A model generated the notes under the pieces. That model did not search any database. It had not been told where the DNA came from and was given only the letters and a program-made list of their open reading frames with translations. Below, piece by piece: positions 7,917-15,738 of a stretch of DNA of 64,000 nucleotides; position 1 is the first letter of the stretch; the number at the start of each line of letters is the position of its first letter. This DNA comes from UBA1444 sp964521625 (GTDB lineage: Bacteria > Bacillota > Negativicutes > UBA1444): the NCBI GenBank assembly GCA_964521625.1, contig CAZFSM010000005.1, forward strand, positions 1 through 64,000. Direction: 5' to 3'. Position numbers and translations under genes: made by a program.

Positions 7917-9524
7917 ATGCAGGATTCAGATATTCTCGAACAAATTCAAAAACGTCGCACGTTTGCGATCATTTCGCACCCGGACGCCGGTAAAACCACG
8001 CTGACTGAGAAATTGCTGCTGTACGGCGGCGCCATTCGGCTGGCTGGCACGGTTAAAGGTCGTAAAGCGCAAAAGTTTGCGGTTTCGGACTGGATGGAAA
8101 TCGAAAAGCAGCGCGGCATCTCGGTCACGTCCAGCGTCATGCAATTTGAATACGATGGCTGTTGTATCAATATCCTCGACACGCCGGGTCACCAGGATTT
8201 CAGCGAAGACACCTATCGGACCCTGATGGCGGCAGACAGCGCCGTCATGCTGATTGACGCAGCCAAAGGCGTGGAGGAGCAGACCAAGAAGTTGTTTCAG
8301 GTCTGTCGGCAGCGCCGAATTCCGGTATTCACTTTTGTCAATAAAATCGACCGCTACGGCCGCGACCCGTTCGAACTGATGGACGAACTGGAGAAGGTGC
8401 TCGGCATTCATTCCTGCCCGATGAACTGGCCGGTCGGCCTGAACGGCAGTTACAAAGGCGTATATAACCGAAAGTTGCAACAGATTGAACTGTTTGAAGC
8501 CGATGGTTCGCATGGCAGCGATATTATTAAATCAACGGTCGGTGATTTTCGCGACGAGAAATTCGCCGAACTGCTGTCGCCGGAAGTCTACGAACAACTT
8601 TGTCATGACATCGAACTACTCGATATGGCCGGCAATTCTTTTGATCAGGAACTGGTGCAGAAGGGTGAACTCAGCCCAATGTTCTTCGGTAGCGCCCTGA
8701 CCAATTTTGGCGTTCGGGCCTTTTTGGAAGAATTTCTAAAACTGGCGCCACCGCCTGCGCCACGGATGGCCAAGGAAGGAATCGTGTTTCCGGAAGCCGA
8801 AGGGTTCAGCGCCTTTGTGTTTAAAATTCAGGCCAATATGAATCCGGCCCACCGTGACCGCCTGGCGTTCGTGCGCATCTGTTCCGGCAAGTTTAGCCGC
8901 GGCATGACGGTAACGCACAAGCAATCCGGCAAAACGATGGCGCTGACCCAACCGCAACAGTTTGTCGCCCAGGAACGGACCATCGTCGACGAAGCCTATC
9001 CCGGCGATGTGGTCGGTCTGTTTGATCCAGGCATCTTTGCCATTGGCGATACCGTCTGTGAAAGCGGCGTTGACGTGACGTTCGAAGATTTCCCGGTGTT
9101 TCCGCCGGAGCACTTTGCCAAAGTTCAGGCGAAAACTTCGCTCAAGCGCAAGCATTTCATCAAAGGGATTTCCCAACTGGGCCAGGAAGGCGCGATCCAG
9201 ATATTCCAGCTGCCCCATGCCGCCGACCAGGGCTATGTCATTGGCGTGGTCGGTCAACTGCAGTTTGAAATTCTGTCCTATCGGCTAAAATATGAGTACG
9301 GGGTAGACGTCGAAATTAATCAGCTTCCCTATGCGGCGGCCCGCTGGCTGGTGGAAGACCCGCAGAATAAACAACCGCTCAAGTACATGGACGAAAACAT
9401 GGTGGTCATGGACCGCTTTGAACGCCCGGTGGTGCTGTTTGTCGGCAACTGGCAGATGAACTGGACGATCGAACAGAATCCTCACGCCAAATTTTTGGTC
9501 GTACCGCCGCGTGAGTGGTTGTAA
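7917..9524 (+). CDS. prfC: Peptide chain release factor 3
   Basis: About 535-residue translational GTPase that recycles RF1/RF2 from the ribosome after termination. GTPase motifs are visible: HPDAGKTT (G1, about 21-28), RGISVTSS (switch I), DTPGHQDF (G3, 88-95), NKID (G4, 142-145). Length and the long C-terminal region match RF3 rather than EF-G or LepA. The ATG at 7917 is preceded by GGAGG with a 6-base spacer; an upstream in-frame TTG (7890) has no such site. The gene stands alone with its own promoter. Confidence 0.95.
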   Translation: MQDSDILEQIQKRRTFAIISHPDAGKTTLTEKLLLYGGAIRLAGTVKGRKAQKFAVSDWMEIEKQRGISVTSSVMQFEYDGCCINILDTPGHQDFSEDTYRTLMAADSAVMLIDAAKGVEEQTKKLFQVCRQRRIPVFTFVNKIDRYGRDPFELMDELEKVLGIHSCPMNWPVGLNGSYKGVYNRKLQQIELFEADGSHGSDIIKSTVGDFRDEKFAELLSPEVYEQLCHDIELLDMAGNSFDQELVQKGELSPMFFGSALTNFGVRAFLEEFLKLAPPPAPRMAKEGIVFPEAEGFSAFVFKIQANMNPAHRDRLAFVRICSGKFSRGMTVTHKQSGKTMALTQPQQFVAQERTIVDEAYPGDVVGLFDPGIFAIGDTVCESGVDVTFEDFPVFPPEHFAKVQAKTSLKRKHFIKGISQLGQEGAIQIFQLPHAADQGYVIGVVGQLQFEILSYRLKYEYGVDVEINQLPYAAARWLVEDPQNKQPLKYMDENMVVMDRFERPVVLFVGNWQMNWTIEQNPHAKFLVVPPREWL

Positions 9525-9529
9525 AGTGC

Positions 9530-9559
9530 TTGTCACAAATCCGTTATCAATGGTATAAT
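9530..9559 (+). promoter_or_regulatory. Sigma-70-type promoter for the ACT-hom-thrB operon
   Basis: TTGTCA (9530-9535) and a perfect TATAAT (9554-9559), 18-base spacer, 58 bases before the first gene. Confidence 0.7.
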
Positions 9560-9617
9560 GTCTTCTATTGGTGGATAAATATCTATTGGGAAAAATATGG
9601 TGGGTAGGAGTGATGAT

Positions 9618-10064
9618 ATGAGCGAAAAGAGTTCCAACTATTATCTGGTGCGCGAAGAAATCCTGCCGGAAGCAATCAAAAAGACGATCAAAGTCAAGGA
9701 ACTGCTGAAAAAAGGCGAGGTTCGGACCATCAACGAAGCAGTCGAAAAATTGAACCTGAGCCGAAGCGCCTATTATAAATACAAAGATTATGTGTTCCCG
9801 TTCTATGAGGCCAGTAAGGAGAAAATTGTCACGCTGGCGTTGTTGCTGGAGCATCGCTCCGGCGTATTATCCAAAGTACTGAACGTGTTGGCCAGCGAAG
9901 GCGGCAGCGTATTGACGATCAATCAGGGGATTCCGCTGCAGGGCGTAGCCAATGCGACGCTGTCGATTGAAACGGTGGAGCTGTCAATTGATTTGGAGGC
10001 ATTGCTGGATAAAGTGCGCGTGATTGAGGGCGTGAAGCGGCTGGAAGTTCTCGGCCAGGCCTGA
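9618..10064 (+). CDS. ACT domain-containing protein, PheB/UPF0735 family
   Basis: 148 residues, the usual length for this Firmicutes family. An N-terminal HTH-like helical part (NEAVEKLNLSRSAYYKYKD) precedes a C-terminal ACT domain (about 70-148) that in related proteins binds amino acids. ATG 9618 has TAGGAG 7 bases upstream; the ATG at 9597 is a less likely alternative. It heads an operon with homoserine dehydrogenase and homoserine kinase, so a regulatory role in threonine/methionine synthesis is reasonable. Despite the family name PheB, a role in phenylalanine metabolism is not established. Confidence 0.85.
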   Translation: MSEKSSNYYLVREEILPEAIKKTIKVKELLKKGEVRTINEAVEKLNLSRSAYYKYKDYVFPFYEASKEKIVTLALLLEHRSGVLSKVLNVLASEGGSVLTINQGIPLQGVANATLSIETVELSIDLEALLDKVRVIEGVKRLEVLGQA

Positions 10065-10080
10065 TAGAAAGAAGGGACCA

Positions 10081-11379
10081 ATGATGAACAAGCTGGTGCA
10101 GGTCGGTCTGCTGGGATTTGGCACAGTGGGGTCCGGCGTCGTGCAGATTTTTCAGAACAATGCGGCGTTAATGGCGCGAAAAACCGGTACAGACATAAAA
10201 ATCAAAAAGATTTTGGTGCGGGACCTGCAGAAAAAGCGATCCTTCGATTCCAACGCGGAATTGACAACGGACCCGGATTCAATCCTCAATGATCCGGAAA
10301 TCCAGATCGTAGTTGAATTGATGGGCGGCGAAGAACCGGCTCTCAGCCTGATGCTGGCGGCGCTGAAAAAAGGCAAGCACGTCGTAACAGCGAACAAAGA
10401 TGTAATTGCCCGGCATGGCCGTGAACTGTTTGAGGCAGCAGAACAGAACAATGTGAACCTGCTGTTTGAAGCCAGTGTCGGTGGCGGCATCCCGATCATC
10501 CGGCCGCTAAAACGCTGTCTGGCTGCCAACCGGATCACCGAAGTGATGGGGATCGTCAACGGAACGACTAATTATATGCTGGATAAAATGACCACTGAGG
10601 GCGTCGATTTTGCCACCGTGCTAGCGGAAGCGCAGGCCAAGGGTTATGCCGAAGCCGATCCGACCGCAGATGTCGGCGGCTGGGATGCAGCCCGCAAGAT
10701 TGCGATCCTAGCCTCGATTGCTTTTGGCACCCGGGTTACGCTGGATGATGTCTCTGTGGAAGGGATTACCCAGATTGCACCGGAAGATATTGACTATGGA
10801 CGTGAGCTCGGTTATGTCGTGAAATTGCTGGCGATTGCCCAGGAAAGTGAAAAGGGCGTCAATGCCAGAGTTCATCCGGCGTTTATTCACAAGTCGCATC
10901 CGCTGGCCTCGGTCCGCGACGTATTCAATGCGATTTTTGTGCGTGGCGACGCGGTAGGCGATACAATGTTCTACGGGCGTGGCGCCGGCGCATTGCCGAC
11001 AGCCAGCGCAGTCTGCGCCGATGTCATGGAAGCGGCGCGCGATATCTATTTTAACTCTTCCAGCCATATTCTGTGTACTTGTTTTGAAGACAAGCGAATC
11101 TCCGGTATTGCCGAAACCGAATCGCCGTATTATATCCGATTATTAGCAGAAGATCGACCAGGTGTCATGGCCACAATCGCGGGCGCCTTTGGTTGTCAAC
11201 AAGTCAGTCTCAACTCGGTTATTCAGAAACGCCGGGTTGGTAGTCGGGCGGAGATCGTGCTGATTACCTATAAAGTCAATGATGCTGCACTGCAACTGGC
11301 TGTAAAGACATTGGCCGGATTGCCTGTGGTCAACAAAATTTCGACGGTGATCCGGGTGGTTGGTGACGATGCCGAATAA
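10081..11379 (+). CDS. hom: Homoserine dehydrogenase
   Basis: 432 residues: Rossmann domain with GFGTVGSG (12-19), a catalytic domain, and a C-terminal ACT domain (about 350-432, beginning YYIRLLAEDRPGV) for feedback control, normally by threonine. It reduces aspartate semialdehyde to homoserine. Start ATG 10081 after a GAAGGGA site. It overlaps thrB by 11 bases and follows the ACT gene by 16 bases, so the three genes are one unit. Confidence 0.95.
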   Translation: MMNKLVQVGLLGFGTVGSGVVQIFQNNAALMARKTGTDIKIKKILVRDLQKKRSFDSNAELTTDPDSILNDPEIQIVVELMGGEEPALSLMLAALKKGKHVVTANKDVIARHGRELFEAAEQNNVNLLFEASVGGGIPIIRPLKRCLAANRITEVMGIVNGTTNYMLDKMTTEGVDFATVLAEAQAKGYAEADPTADVGGWDAARKIAILASIAFGTRVTLDDVSVEGITQIAPEDIDYGRELGYVVKLLAIAQESEKGVNARVHPAFIHKSHPLASVRDVFNAIFVRGDAVGDTMFYGRGAGALPTASAVCADVMEAARDIYFNSSSHILCTCFEDKRISGIAETESPYYIRLLAEDRPGVMATIAGAFGCQQVSLNSVIQKRRVGSRAEIVLITYKVNDAALQLAVKTLAGLPVVNKISTVIRVVGDDAE

Positions 11380-12292
11380 ACGCTGCGTCCGGGTCCGGAT
11401 TCCGGCGACGACGGCGAATTGCGGACCGGGCTTTGATACGCTGGGGATTGCCTGTACTCTATATAACGAAGTCGAACTGGAATTGACAGGGCCGGCGGAG
11501 TATGCCCAGATTCATGTGACCGGCGATGGCGCTGATACGCTGCCGACAAATGCCCGCAACTTGGTTCTGCGTTCAGTCCGCACGATTTTGGACAAAGTCG
11601 GCGAAAATAAGACCGGCGTTCGACTGTCCCTGCTTAATACGATTCCCTTGTCACGCGGATTGGGCAGCAGCTCGGCAGCGATTGTCGGCGGACTGGTCGC
11701 CGCGAATGCGATTGTCGGCAATCCATTTAATCAGGCCGAGATCCTCGACATGGCGACAGTCATGGAGGGGCATCCAGATAATGTGGCGCCGGCGTTGTAC
11801 GGCGGATTCACCATTTCCGTCATGCAAGGCGAACAGGTGACCTGTCTGCGAATGCCTTTGCCGTGCGAACTGAAGCTGGTGGTCTGTATCCCGGATTTCC
11901 GTTTATCTACGCATAAGGCGAGGCAGGCGATCCCTTTGTCTGTGCCGCATAAAGACGCAGTGCATAATGTCAGCCGGACGGCCTTACTCGTCGGTGCACT
12001 GGCTTGCGGACGGTTGGAATATTTGTCTGAGGCGTTGTGCGATAAACTGCACCAACCCTATCGGGCGCCGCTGATTCCCGGCATGCTGGAGGTATTTGCC
12101 GCAGGCAAAAAAGCCGGTGCTCTGGGCGTGGCGATGAGCGGAGCGGGGCCGTCGTTGATGGCCTACACCGTGGAACAGCCGGAGGCGGTGGGTGAGGCGA
12201 TGGTGGCGGCGTTTGCCGCGCAGCAAATCACTTCACGTTATTTATGCCTGGATGTCGATTATGAAGGCGCGAAGGTAGTCGAAACGGCTTGA
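11369..12292 (+). CDS. thrB: Homoserine kinase
   Basis: 307-residue GHMP kinase that phosphorylates homoserine for threonine synthesis. The glycine/serine-rich ATP loop RGLGSSSAAIVGG is near residues 93-105, and the C-terminal GAMSGAGPS-like segment (AMSGAGPSLMAY) is present. ATG 11369 lies inside the end of hom; GTG 11363 and TTG 11360 are possible alternatives. The stop codon overlaps the -35 element of the tRNA-Pro promoter. Confidence 0.93.
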   Translation: MPNKRCVRVRIPATTANCGPGFDTLGIACTLYNEVELELTGPAEYAQIHVTGDGADTLPTNARNLVLRSVRTILDKVGENKTGVRLSLLNTIPLSRGLGSSSAAIVGGLVAANAIVGNPFNQAEILDMATVMEGHPDNVAPALYGGFTISVMQGEQVTCLRMPLPCELKLVVCIPDFRLSTHKARQAIPLSVPHKDAVHNVSRTALLVGALACGRLEYLSEALCDKLHQPYRAPLIPGMLEVFAAGKKAGALGVAMSGAGPSLMAYTVEQPEAVGEAMVAAFAAQQITSRYLCLDVDYEGAKVVETA

Positions 12293-12317
12293 CTTGGCCG
12301 CCGAAAATGGGTACAAT
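12289..12317 (+). promoter_or_regulatory. Promoter of the tRNA-Pro gene
   Basis: TTGACT (12289-12294) and TACAAT (12312-12317) with an ideal 17-base spacer end 13 bases before the tRNA. The -35 element overlaps the thrB stop codon. Confidence 0.75.
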
Positions 12318-12330
12318 GGTATCTGTTAGT

Positions 12331-12408
12331 CGGGGCGTAGCTCAGTTTGGCTAGAGCGCTACCTTGGGGTGGTAGAGGCCGCAAGTTCAAGTCTTGTCGC
12401 TCCGACCA
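12331..12408 (+). tRNA. tRNA-Pro (anticodon GGG)
   Basis: Full cloverleaf. The acceptor stem CGGGGCG (12331-12337) pairs with CGCTCCG (12398-12404, one G-T pair); the anticodon stem CTACC/GGTAG encloses the loop TTGGGGT with GGG at 12366-12368; the T arm contains GTTCAAG. The discriminator A and an encoded CCA end at 12408. A strong terminator follows. Its 3' half is duplicated at 32.66 kb and more loosely at 35.27 kb, making it a likely integration target. Confidence 0.95.
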
Positions 12409-12449
12409 AGTATTTAAAGGGTTCTGAGATTTGTCTCAGAACCCTTTTT
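12362..12449 (+). repeat. Direct repeat copy 1: tRNA-Pro 3' half plus terminator (att-like)
   Basis: 88 bases from the anticodon arm to the end of the terminator T run recur at 32658-32745 with only three substitutions (at 12367, 12395 and 12406 in this copy). A tRNA 3' end repeated in direct orientation is the usual footprint of site-specific island integration. Confidence 0.9.
12417..12449 (+). terminator. Intrinsic terminator of tRNA-Pro
   Basis: 13-bp perfect stem (12417-12429 with 12434-12446), TTTG loop, T run. The same terminator is carried along in the repeat at 32.7 kb. Confidence 0.9.
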
Positions 12450-12668
12450 AACGTTGTTCGCATAACTTACTGCATAGCGCACTTTTTACTGCAAGAATGG
12501 TGAAATGACGGCGTCGAGTTTTTCTGAGGCGGCGCCTGCGTTCATCCATGCCCGAGGAACGCAAGTTACTGCCACCCGTCGGCATCCAGCCGCTGCTCCT
12601 TTCCTCGCGCGCTCTCTGTTTGACTACCGTACTGACTACTTTTGTTGCACAGGATTTTCAGTTGCACT

Positions 12669-12729
12669 AGTTGATTCCATCACGCGAAACGTATAAAATA
12701 ATTATACGAATGACGTGATGGAATCAACT
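12669..12729 (+). promoter_or_regulatory. Nested inverted repeat, probable AbiEi operator
   Basis: Outer arms of 16 bases (12669-12684 and 12714-12729, perfectly complementary) enclose an inner palindrome CGTATAA/TTATACG (12690-12696 and 12702-12708). The structure ends 22 bases before the antitoxin start. AbiE systems are autoregulated by the antitoxin binding inverted repeats, so this is the likely operator and promoter. The rest of 12450-12751 shows nothing else convincing. Confidence 0.65.
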
Positions 12730-12751
12730 GCGAGGGAAAGGGGAGTTGACC

Positions 12752-13552
12752 ATGGATACAGATGCTTTTATGGCGAAAAACCCGCTATTTACCCGGGATG
12801 ACTGGATGTCGTTTCGCAAACTGCATGCGGAAGCTTCAACCAGTAGTGCCGAGCAGCTATTGAAATATTATGTTGGTAAGCAGCGACTGCTAAAAGTGCG
12901 CAAAGAACTGTATGCAGTGGTTCCACCTGGCGCTGCCGGACACGCCGATGTCGACCCGTTCGTTGTCTGCATGAAGGCGGCGGAGGATGCTGTCGTGTCG
13001 TATCATGCGGCGCTGGAGTTCCACGGACAGGCTTATTCGTTGCATCAGGAGTTTCAGTTTATGACTGGCAGCTACCAGCCGCCGTTTTTCTTTCAGGACC
13101 TGAAGTTTCGACCGGTGTTGGCGCCAAAGTCATTGCGCGAGAATAGCGCCTGGCGCAAAGAAACCTTGAAACGGGAACGCGGCGCGAATGTTGTTGTGGT
13201 GGCCTCGATGGAAAGAACGTTGGTCGATTGCATGGACCGGCCGGAGCTGTCTGGTGGCTGGGAAGAACTGTGGCGATCTTTGGTTTCGGCAGCATTTTAT
13301 GATCTGGACAAGGTGGTCGCCTATGCCGGGCGGCTGGAAAATGCGACGACAGCAGCCAAGGTTGGCTTTTTCCTGGAGCAGAACCAACAGGCGCTGCGCG
13401 TGCCGGAAACTGTTTTGGATCAATTGGCGGCAATGCGGCCCAAGCAGAAGCATTATCTGGGACCCGGGCGCACGCCAGGCAAATACTTGTCCCGCTGGAA
13501 CCTGATCGTGCCGCCGCCGATATTGGAACAAGCGTGGGGGGCGGTGCTATGA
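12752..13552 (+). CDS. Type IV toxin-antitoxin, AbiEi-like antitoxin/autorepressor
   Basis: 266 residues. AbiEi proteins combine an N-terminal winged helix that binds the operator with a C-terminal antitoxin domain. Recognition rests on the N-terminal winged-helix-like region (residues about 10-65, ending LLKVRKELYAVVPPG), the following VVSYHAALEFHG and MERTLVDCMDRPELSGGWEE segments typical of the family, and the coupled nucleotidyltransferase gene downstream. ATG 12752 follows GGGAG by 6 bases; the upstream TTG 12746 is less likely. The stop overlaps the toxin start (ATGA). Position next to the att-like tRNA suggests a role in island maintenance or phage defence. Confidence 0.8.
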   Translation: MDTDAFMAKNPLFTRDDWMSFRKLHAEASTSSAEQLLKYYVGKQRLLKVRKELYAVVPPGAAGHADVDPFVVCMKAAEDAVVSYHAALEFHGQAYSLHQEFQFMTGSYQPPFFFQDLKFRPVLAPKSLRENSAWRKETLKRERGANVVVVASMERTLVDCMDRPELSGGWEELWRSLVSAAFYDLDKVVAYAGRLENATTAAKVGFFLEQNQQALRVPETVLDQLAAMRPKQKHYLGPGRTPGKYLSRWNLIVPPPILEQAWGAVL

Positions 13553-14514
13553 ATCTGGATCGGGATTTCTTGGCCCGTATTGCGGCAGAGACCGGTTTTC
13601 GCGGCGAGATGCTGGAGAAAGTCGCGCATCTGCTCAATTTGCTCCGGGCGATCCGGGAAAATGATTTCTTGCGGACACGGTTGGCTCTCAAGGGCGGCAC
13701 GGCGCTCAATTTGTTCCATTTTGACTTGTCCCGCTTATCGGTGGATATTGATTTCAACTATGTTGGTGCGGCGGAACGGGACAGCATGATGGCAGAGAGG
13801 CCGGAGCTGGAAACGCGATTGTCAGGTCTTTGCGAGCGTGAAGGTTACGGCATCAGGCACACTCCGGATGCGCAATTTGCCGGCGGCAAGTGGCAGCTGC
13901 GTTATGCGGCGTCGCGTGGTGGTCAGGGCAATATTGAAATTGATATCAACTATATGTTTCGCGTGCCATTATGGCCGCTGAACGAAAAATCCTCCGTCTC
14001 CATCGGGGCGCTACAGGTTGAAGACTATTTATTGATGGATCTTCATGAGCTGGCGGCAGGCAAACTGGCGGCACTGATTGACCGCAGCGCGGCCCGCGAC
14101 TTGTATGATGCTGTGCGATTGCTGTCGATGCCCGGTCTTGATCATGGACGGCTGCGAACCGCACTGGTCGTGTATGCAGGAATGAATCCGCATAATTTGG
14201 CAGAAGCAGCACCAGAGACGCTCAATGTAACGGCTGAAGAAGTTGCCGACCGCCTGACGCCACTTCTGCGACGCGGTGAAGTGGGAAGCTCGCCACCGGA
14301 GGTTAGGGCGTACACGGAACGGCTACTGGCGGAATGCAAGGAACAATTGAAAACGTTATTGCCGTTTACTCCAAAGGAAAAAGAGTTCCTTTCATTGCTA
14401 GTCGAGGGACATGAAATTCGACCGGAACTGCTGACAGAGGATCAGGAGCTGGCAAGCCGGATTCGGCAGCAGCCGATGTTGCTATGGCGTATGCATAGTA
14501 GTCGGAAGAAGTAA
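13549..14514 (+). CDS. Type IV toxin-antitoxin, AbiEii nucleotidyltransferase toxin
   Basis: 321 residues of the DUF1814/AbiEii family. The nucleotidyltransferase core shows KGGTALN (48-54) followed by the SVDIDF metal-binding pair (Asp66, Asp68); the later HELAAGKLAALIDR and RDLYD segments match the conserved Lys and Asp motifs. Such toxins add nucleotides to a target, in known cases tRNA acceptor ends. The gene overlaps abiEi by 4 bases. All core catalytic motifs appear intact. Confidence 0.87.
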   Translation: MNLDRDFLARIAAETGFRGEMLEKVAHLLNLLRAIRENDFLRTRLALKGGTALNLFHFDLSRLSVDIDFNYVGAAERDSMMAERPELETRLSGLCEREGYGIRHTPDAQFAGGKWQLRYAASRGGQGNIEIDINYMFRVPLWPLNEKSSVSIGALQVEDYLLMDLHELAAGKLAALIDRSAARDLYDAVRLLSMPGLDHGRLRTALVVYAGMNPHNLAEAAPETLNVTAEEVADRLTPLLRRGEVGSSPPEVRAYTERLLAECKEQLKTLLPFTPKEKEFLSLLVEGHEIRPELLTEDQELASRIRQQPMLLWRMHSSRKK

Positions 14515-14526
14515 GGGGAACTGTTT

Positions 14527-14572
14527 TGCAAGGTCTTGACCGAAATTTAAACGGTCTCATTTTGGGCGAAAG
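14527..14572 (+). repeat. Imperfect direct repeat A, copy 1
   Basis: Begins 12 bases after the AbiEii stop. Its blocks TGCAAGGTCTTG, CCGA and GGTCTCATTTTGGGCGAA recur in order at 32468-32505, just after the last dehydrogenase gene, with a few substitutions and an 8-9-base gap. It may mark a second module boundary. Confidence 0.45.
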
Positions 14573-14578
14573 AACTTA

Positions 14579-15004
14579 GTGCAAAGCCGGACGAAAAAGC
14601 CGGACGAAAAAGCCGGACGAAAAAACCGGATGGAAAATCCGGATGAATATGAAAAAAACCAGGTAGTGCAAAAGAAAATCCTGGAATCGGTTTTGGCGCA
14701 AGGTAAAATCACAGTTGCGATAGCCATGGAATTGTTATCATTAGGGAAATCGCGGACGGCAAAAATTCTTGGCAATGCGGCTGCTCTGCTTGCCATCTCG
14801 CGGACAGGATTTTACCCTGCGGGCTCCCTTTTCTTGTATCGGATGAGGACTCAACTATGGTCGCTGTCTACGCTAGTCTCCAAAGCCAATAGAATCGATA
14901 TAACCGGAGCCCATGAAGCTAACATCCACCAGACCCAAAAGGATCCACCTTTAAATTTTGCAATCACAGCTGGAACCAGTGCCAGCACAACAAACCACCA
15001 ATAA
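14579..15004 (+). pseudogene. Possible decayed C-terminal HTH fragment
   Basis: Open reading frame of 141 codons from a GTG with no good ribosome site. Its first part, encoded by the 13-bp repeats, is a Lys/Pro/Asp/Glu-rich linker; residues about 29-65 (QKKILESVLAQGKITVAIA, then SLGKSRTAKIL) resemble the last winged-helix of large AlbA_2/AAA_4-type ATP-binding regulators. The N-terminal domains of such a protein are absent, and the last third overlaps a better-supported gene on the other strand. A remnant is more likely than a working gene. Confidence 0.3.
14586..14646 (+). repeat. 13-bp tandem repeat
   Basis: Three perfect units of GCCGGACGAAAAA (14586-14624) followed by two decayed units. 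Thirteen is not a multiple of three, so unit number changes the reading frame of any gene across it. Confidence 0.85.
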
Positions 15005-15126
15005 TGCGTGGCGATCCATTTTACATGCGCGCCAAAGAACGGCTGAATGAGATAGGCGATACATTGTATGGCGCCAAAATATAGCAAAGTTCCCAGCAGT
15101 TTTAGTAATGTTGCGATATGTTTCAT
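14851..15126 (-). CDS. Small hypothetical membrane protein
   Basis: 91 residues with two to three hydrophobic segments (about 8-28, 40-60 and 62-80), rich in Trp and aromatic residues. An AGGAG site lies just upstream of the ATG, supporting expression. No family recognised. It lies in the island, in a run of minus-strand membrane proteins. Confidence 0.5.
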   Translation of the reverse strand: MKHIATLLKLLGTLLYFGAIQCIAYLIQPFFGAHVKWIATHYWWFVVLALVPAVIAKFKGGSFWVWWMLASWAPVISILLALETSVDSDHS

Positions 15127-15194
15127 GCGTTCTCCTGGTTATGTGGTTTTTTACTATGGAATTTAACCTGCATATTGCCATGGTGTCGCTGCGC

Positions 15195-15220
15195 GCGGGC
15201 TTCAGCCCGCTTTTTTTTTT
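15195..15220 (+). terminator. Strong terminator-like hairpin on the + strand
   Basis: GCGGGC (15195-15200), loop TTCA, GCCCGC (15205-15210), then ten T residues. No convincing + strand gene ends just before it. Together with the sequence up to 15408 it fills a stretch where I see no convincing gene; a minus-strand reading frame across it is judged spurious. Confidence 0.65.
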
Positions 15221-15408
15221 GTCGGCGGGCTTCCCGCTCCGTGAGCTTTGCATAGTTCGGCTGACGAATCGGTGATGCCTCTTCAAGCCTCACTGTCGCG
15301 CCACCTCTAAAACTGCATCCAAGGTTGTGGGCAGGCAGGAAGGTGGAGCTTTCTCCTAAGCTCAAACCGGCCGTTGGCTGTCCACAACGGACGGGGCAGA
15401 GGGCCGCT

Positions 15409-15708
15409 TCATGAGCCGGACGCCGCTTTTTCTTCCCGCAGCCTTTTCTTTGCCAGTTCTATCTCCATTTGCTCATAGCCCCAGAAAATATAGTATTGTA
15501 TGCTGATTTGCACTATTGTTATGAAAACTCCAAAATACCAGCCCACCGCTAGTACTGCAGGGATGCCTTCTAACAGGTTCATGCCGGTCATAATCCAGCG
15601 CGCGGTGCAGTGGGTGATTCTATTGCGAGAAATCAAACTGATTAGGACGAAGGCTATTACAATGAGCAATATCTGGCCCAGCAAATAATAGTTTATTATG
15701 TATTTCAT
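15409..15708 (-). CDS. Small hypothetical membrane protein
   Basis: 99 residues: a hydrophobic helix at about 8-27 (GQILLIVIAFVLISLI), one or two more between 38 and 76, and a charged tail rich in Lys, Arg and Glu. The ATG is preceded by GGAGGAGA. No family recognised. It follows the 15739-16590 gene by 30 bases on the same strand and may share its transcript. Confidence 0.55.
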   Translation of the reverse strand: MKYIINYYLLGQILLIVIAFVLISLISRNRITHCTARWIMTGMNLLEGIPAVLAVGWYFGVFITIVQISIQYYIFWGYEQMEIELAKKRLREEKAASGS

Positions 15709-15738
15709 TGCTGTCTCCTCCGGTTGAAAAGTCGCAAA

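Noticed and set aside
12505..12696. 63-codon + strand frame between the tRNA terminator and AbiE
   Set aside because: No ribosome site, unusual composition, and it overlaps the AbiE operator.
15123..15365. 80-codon minus-strand reading frame next to the small membrane protein
   Set aside because: Its Lys-rich middle is encoded by the A/T tract of the strong hairpin at 15195-15220; composition and lack of a ribosome site argue against a gene.
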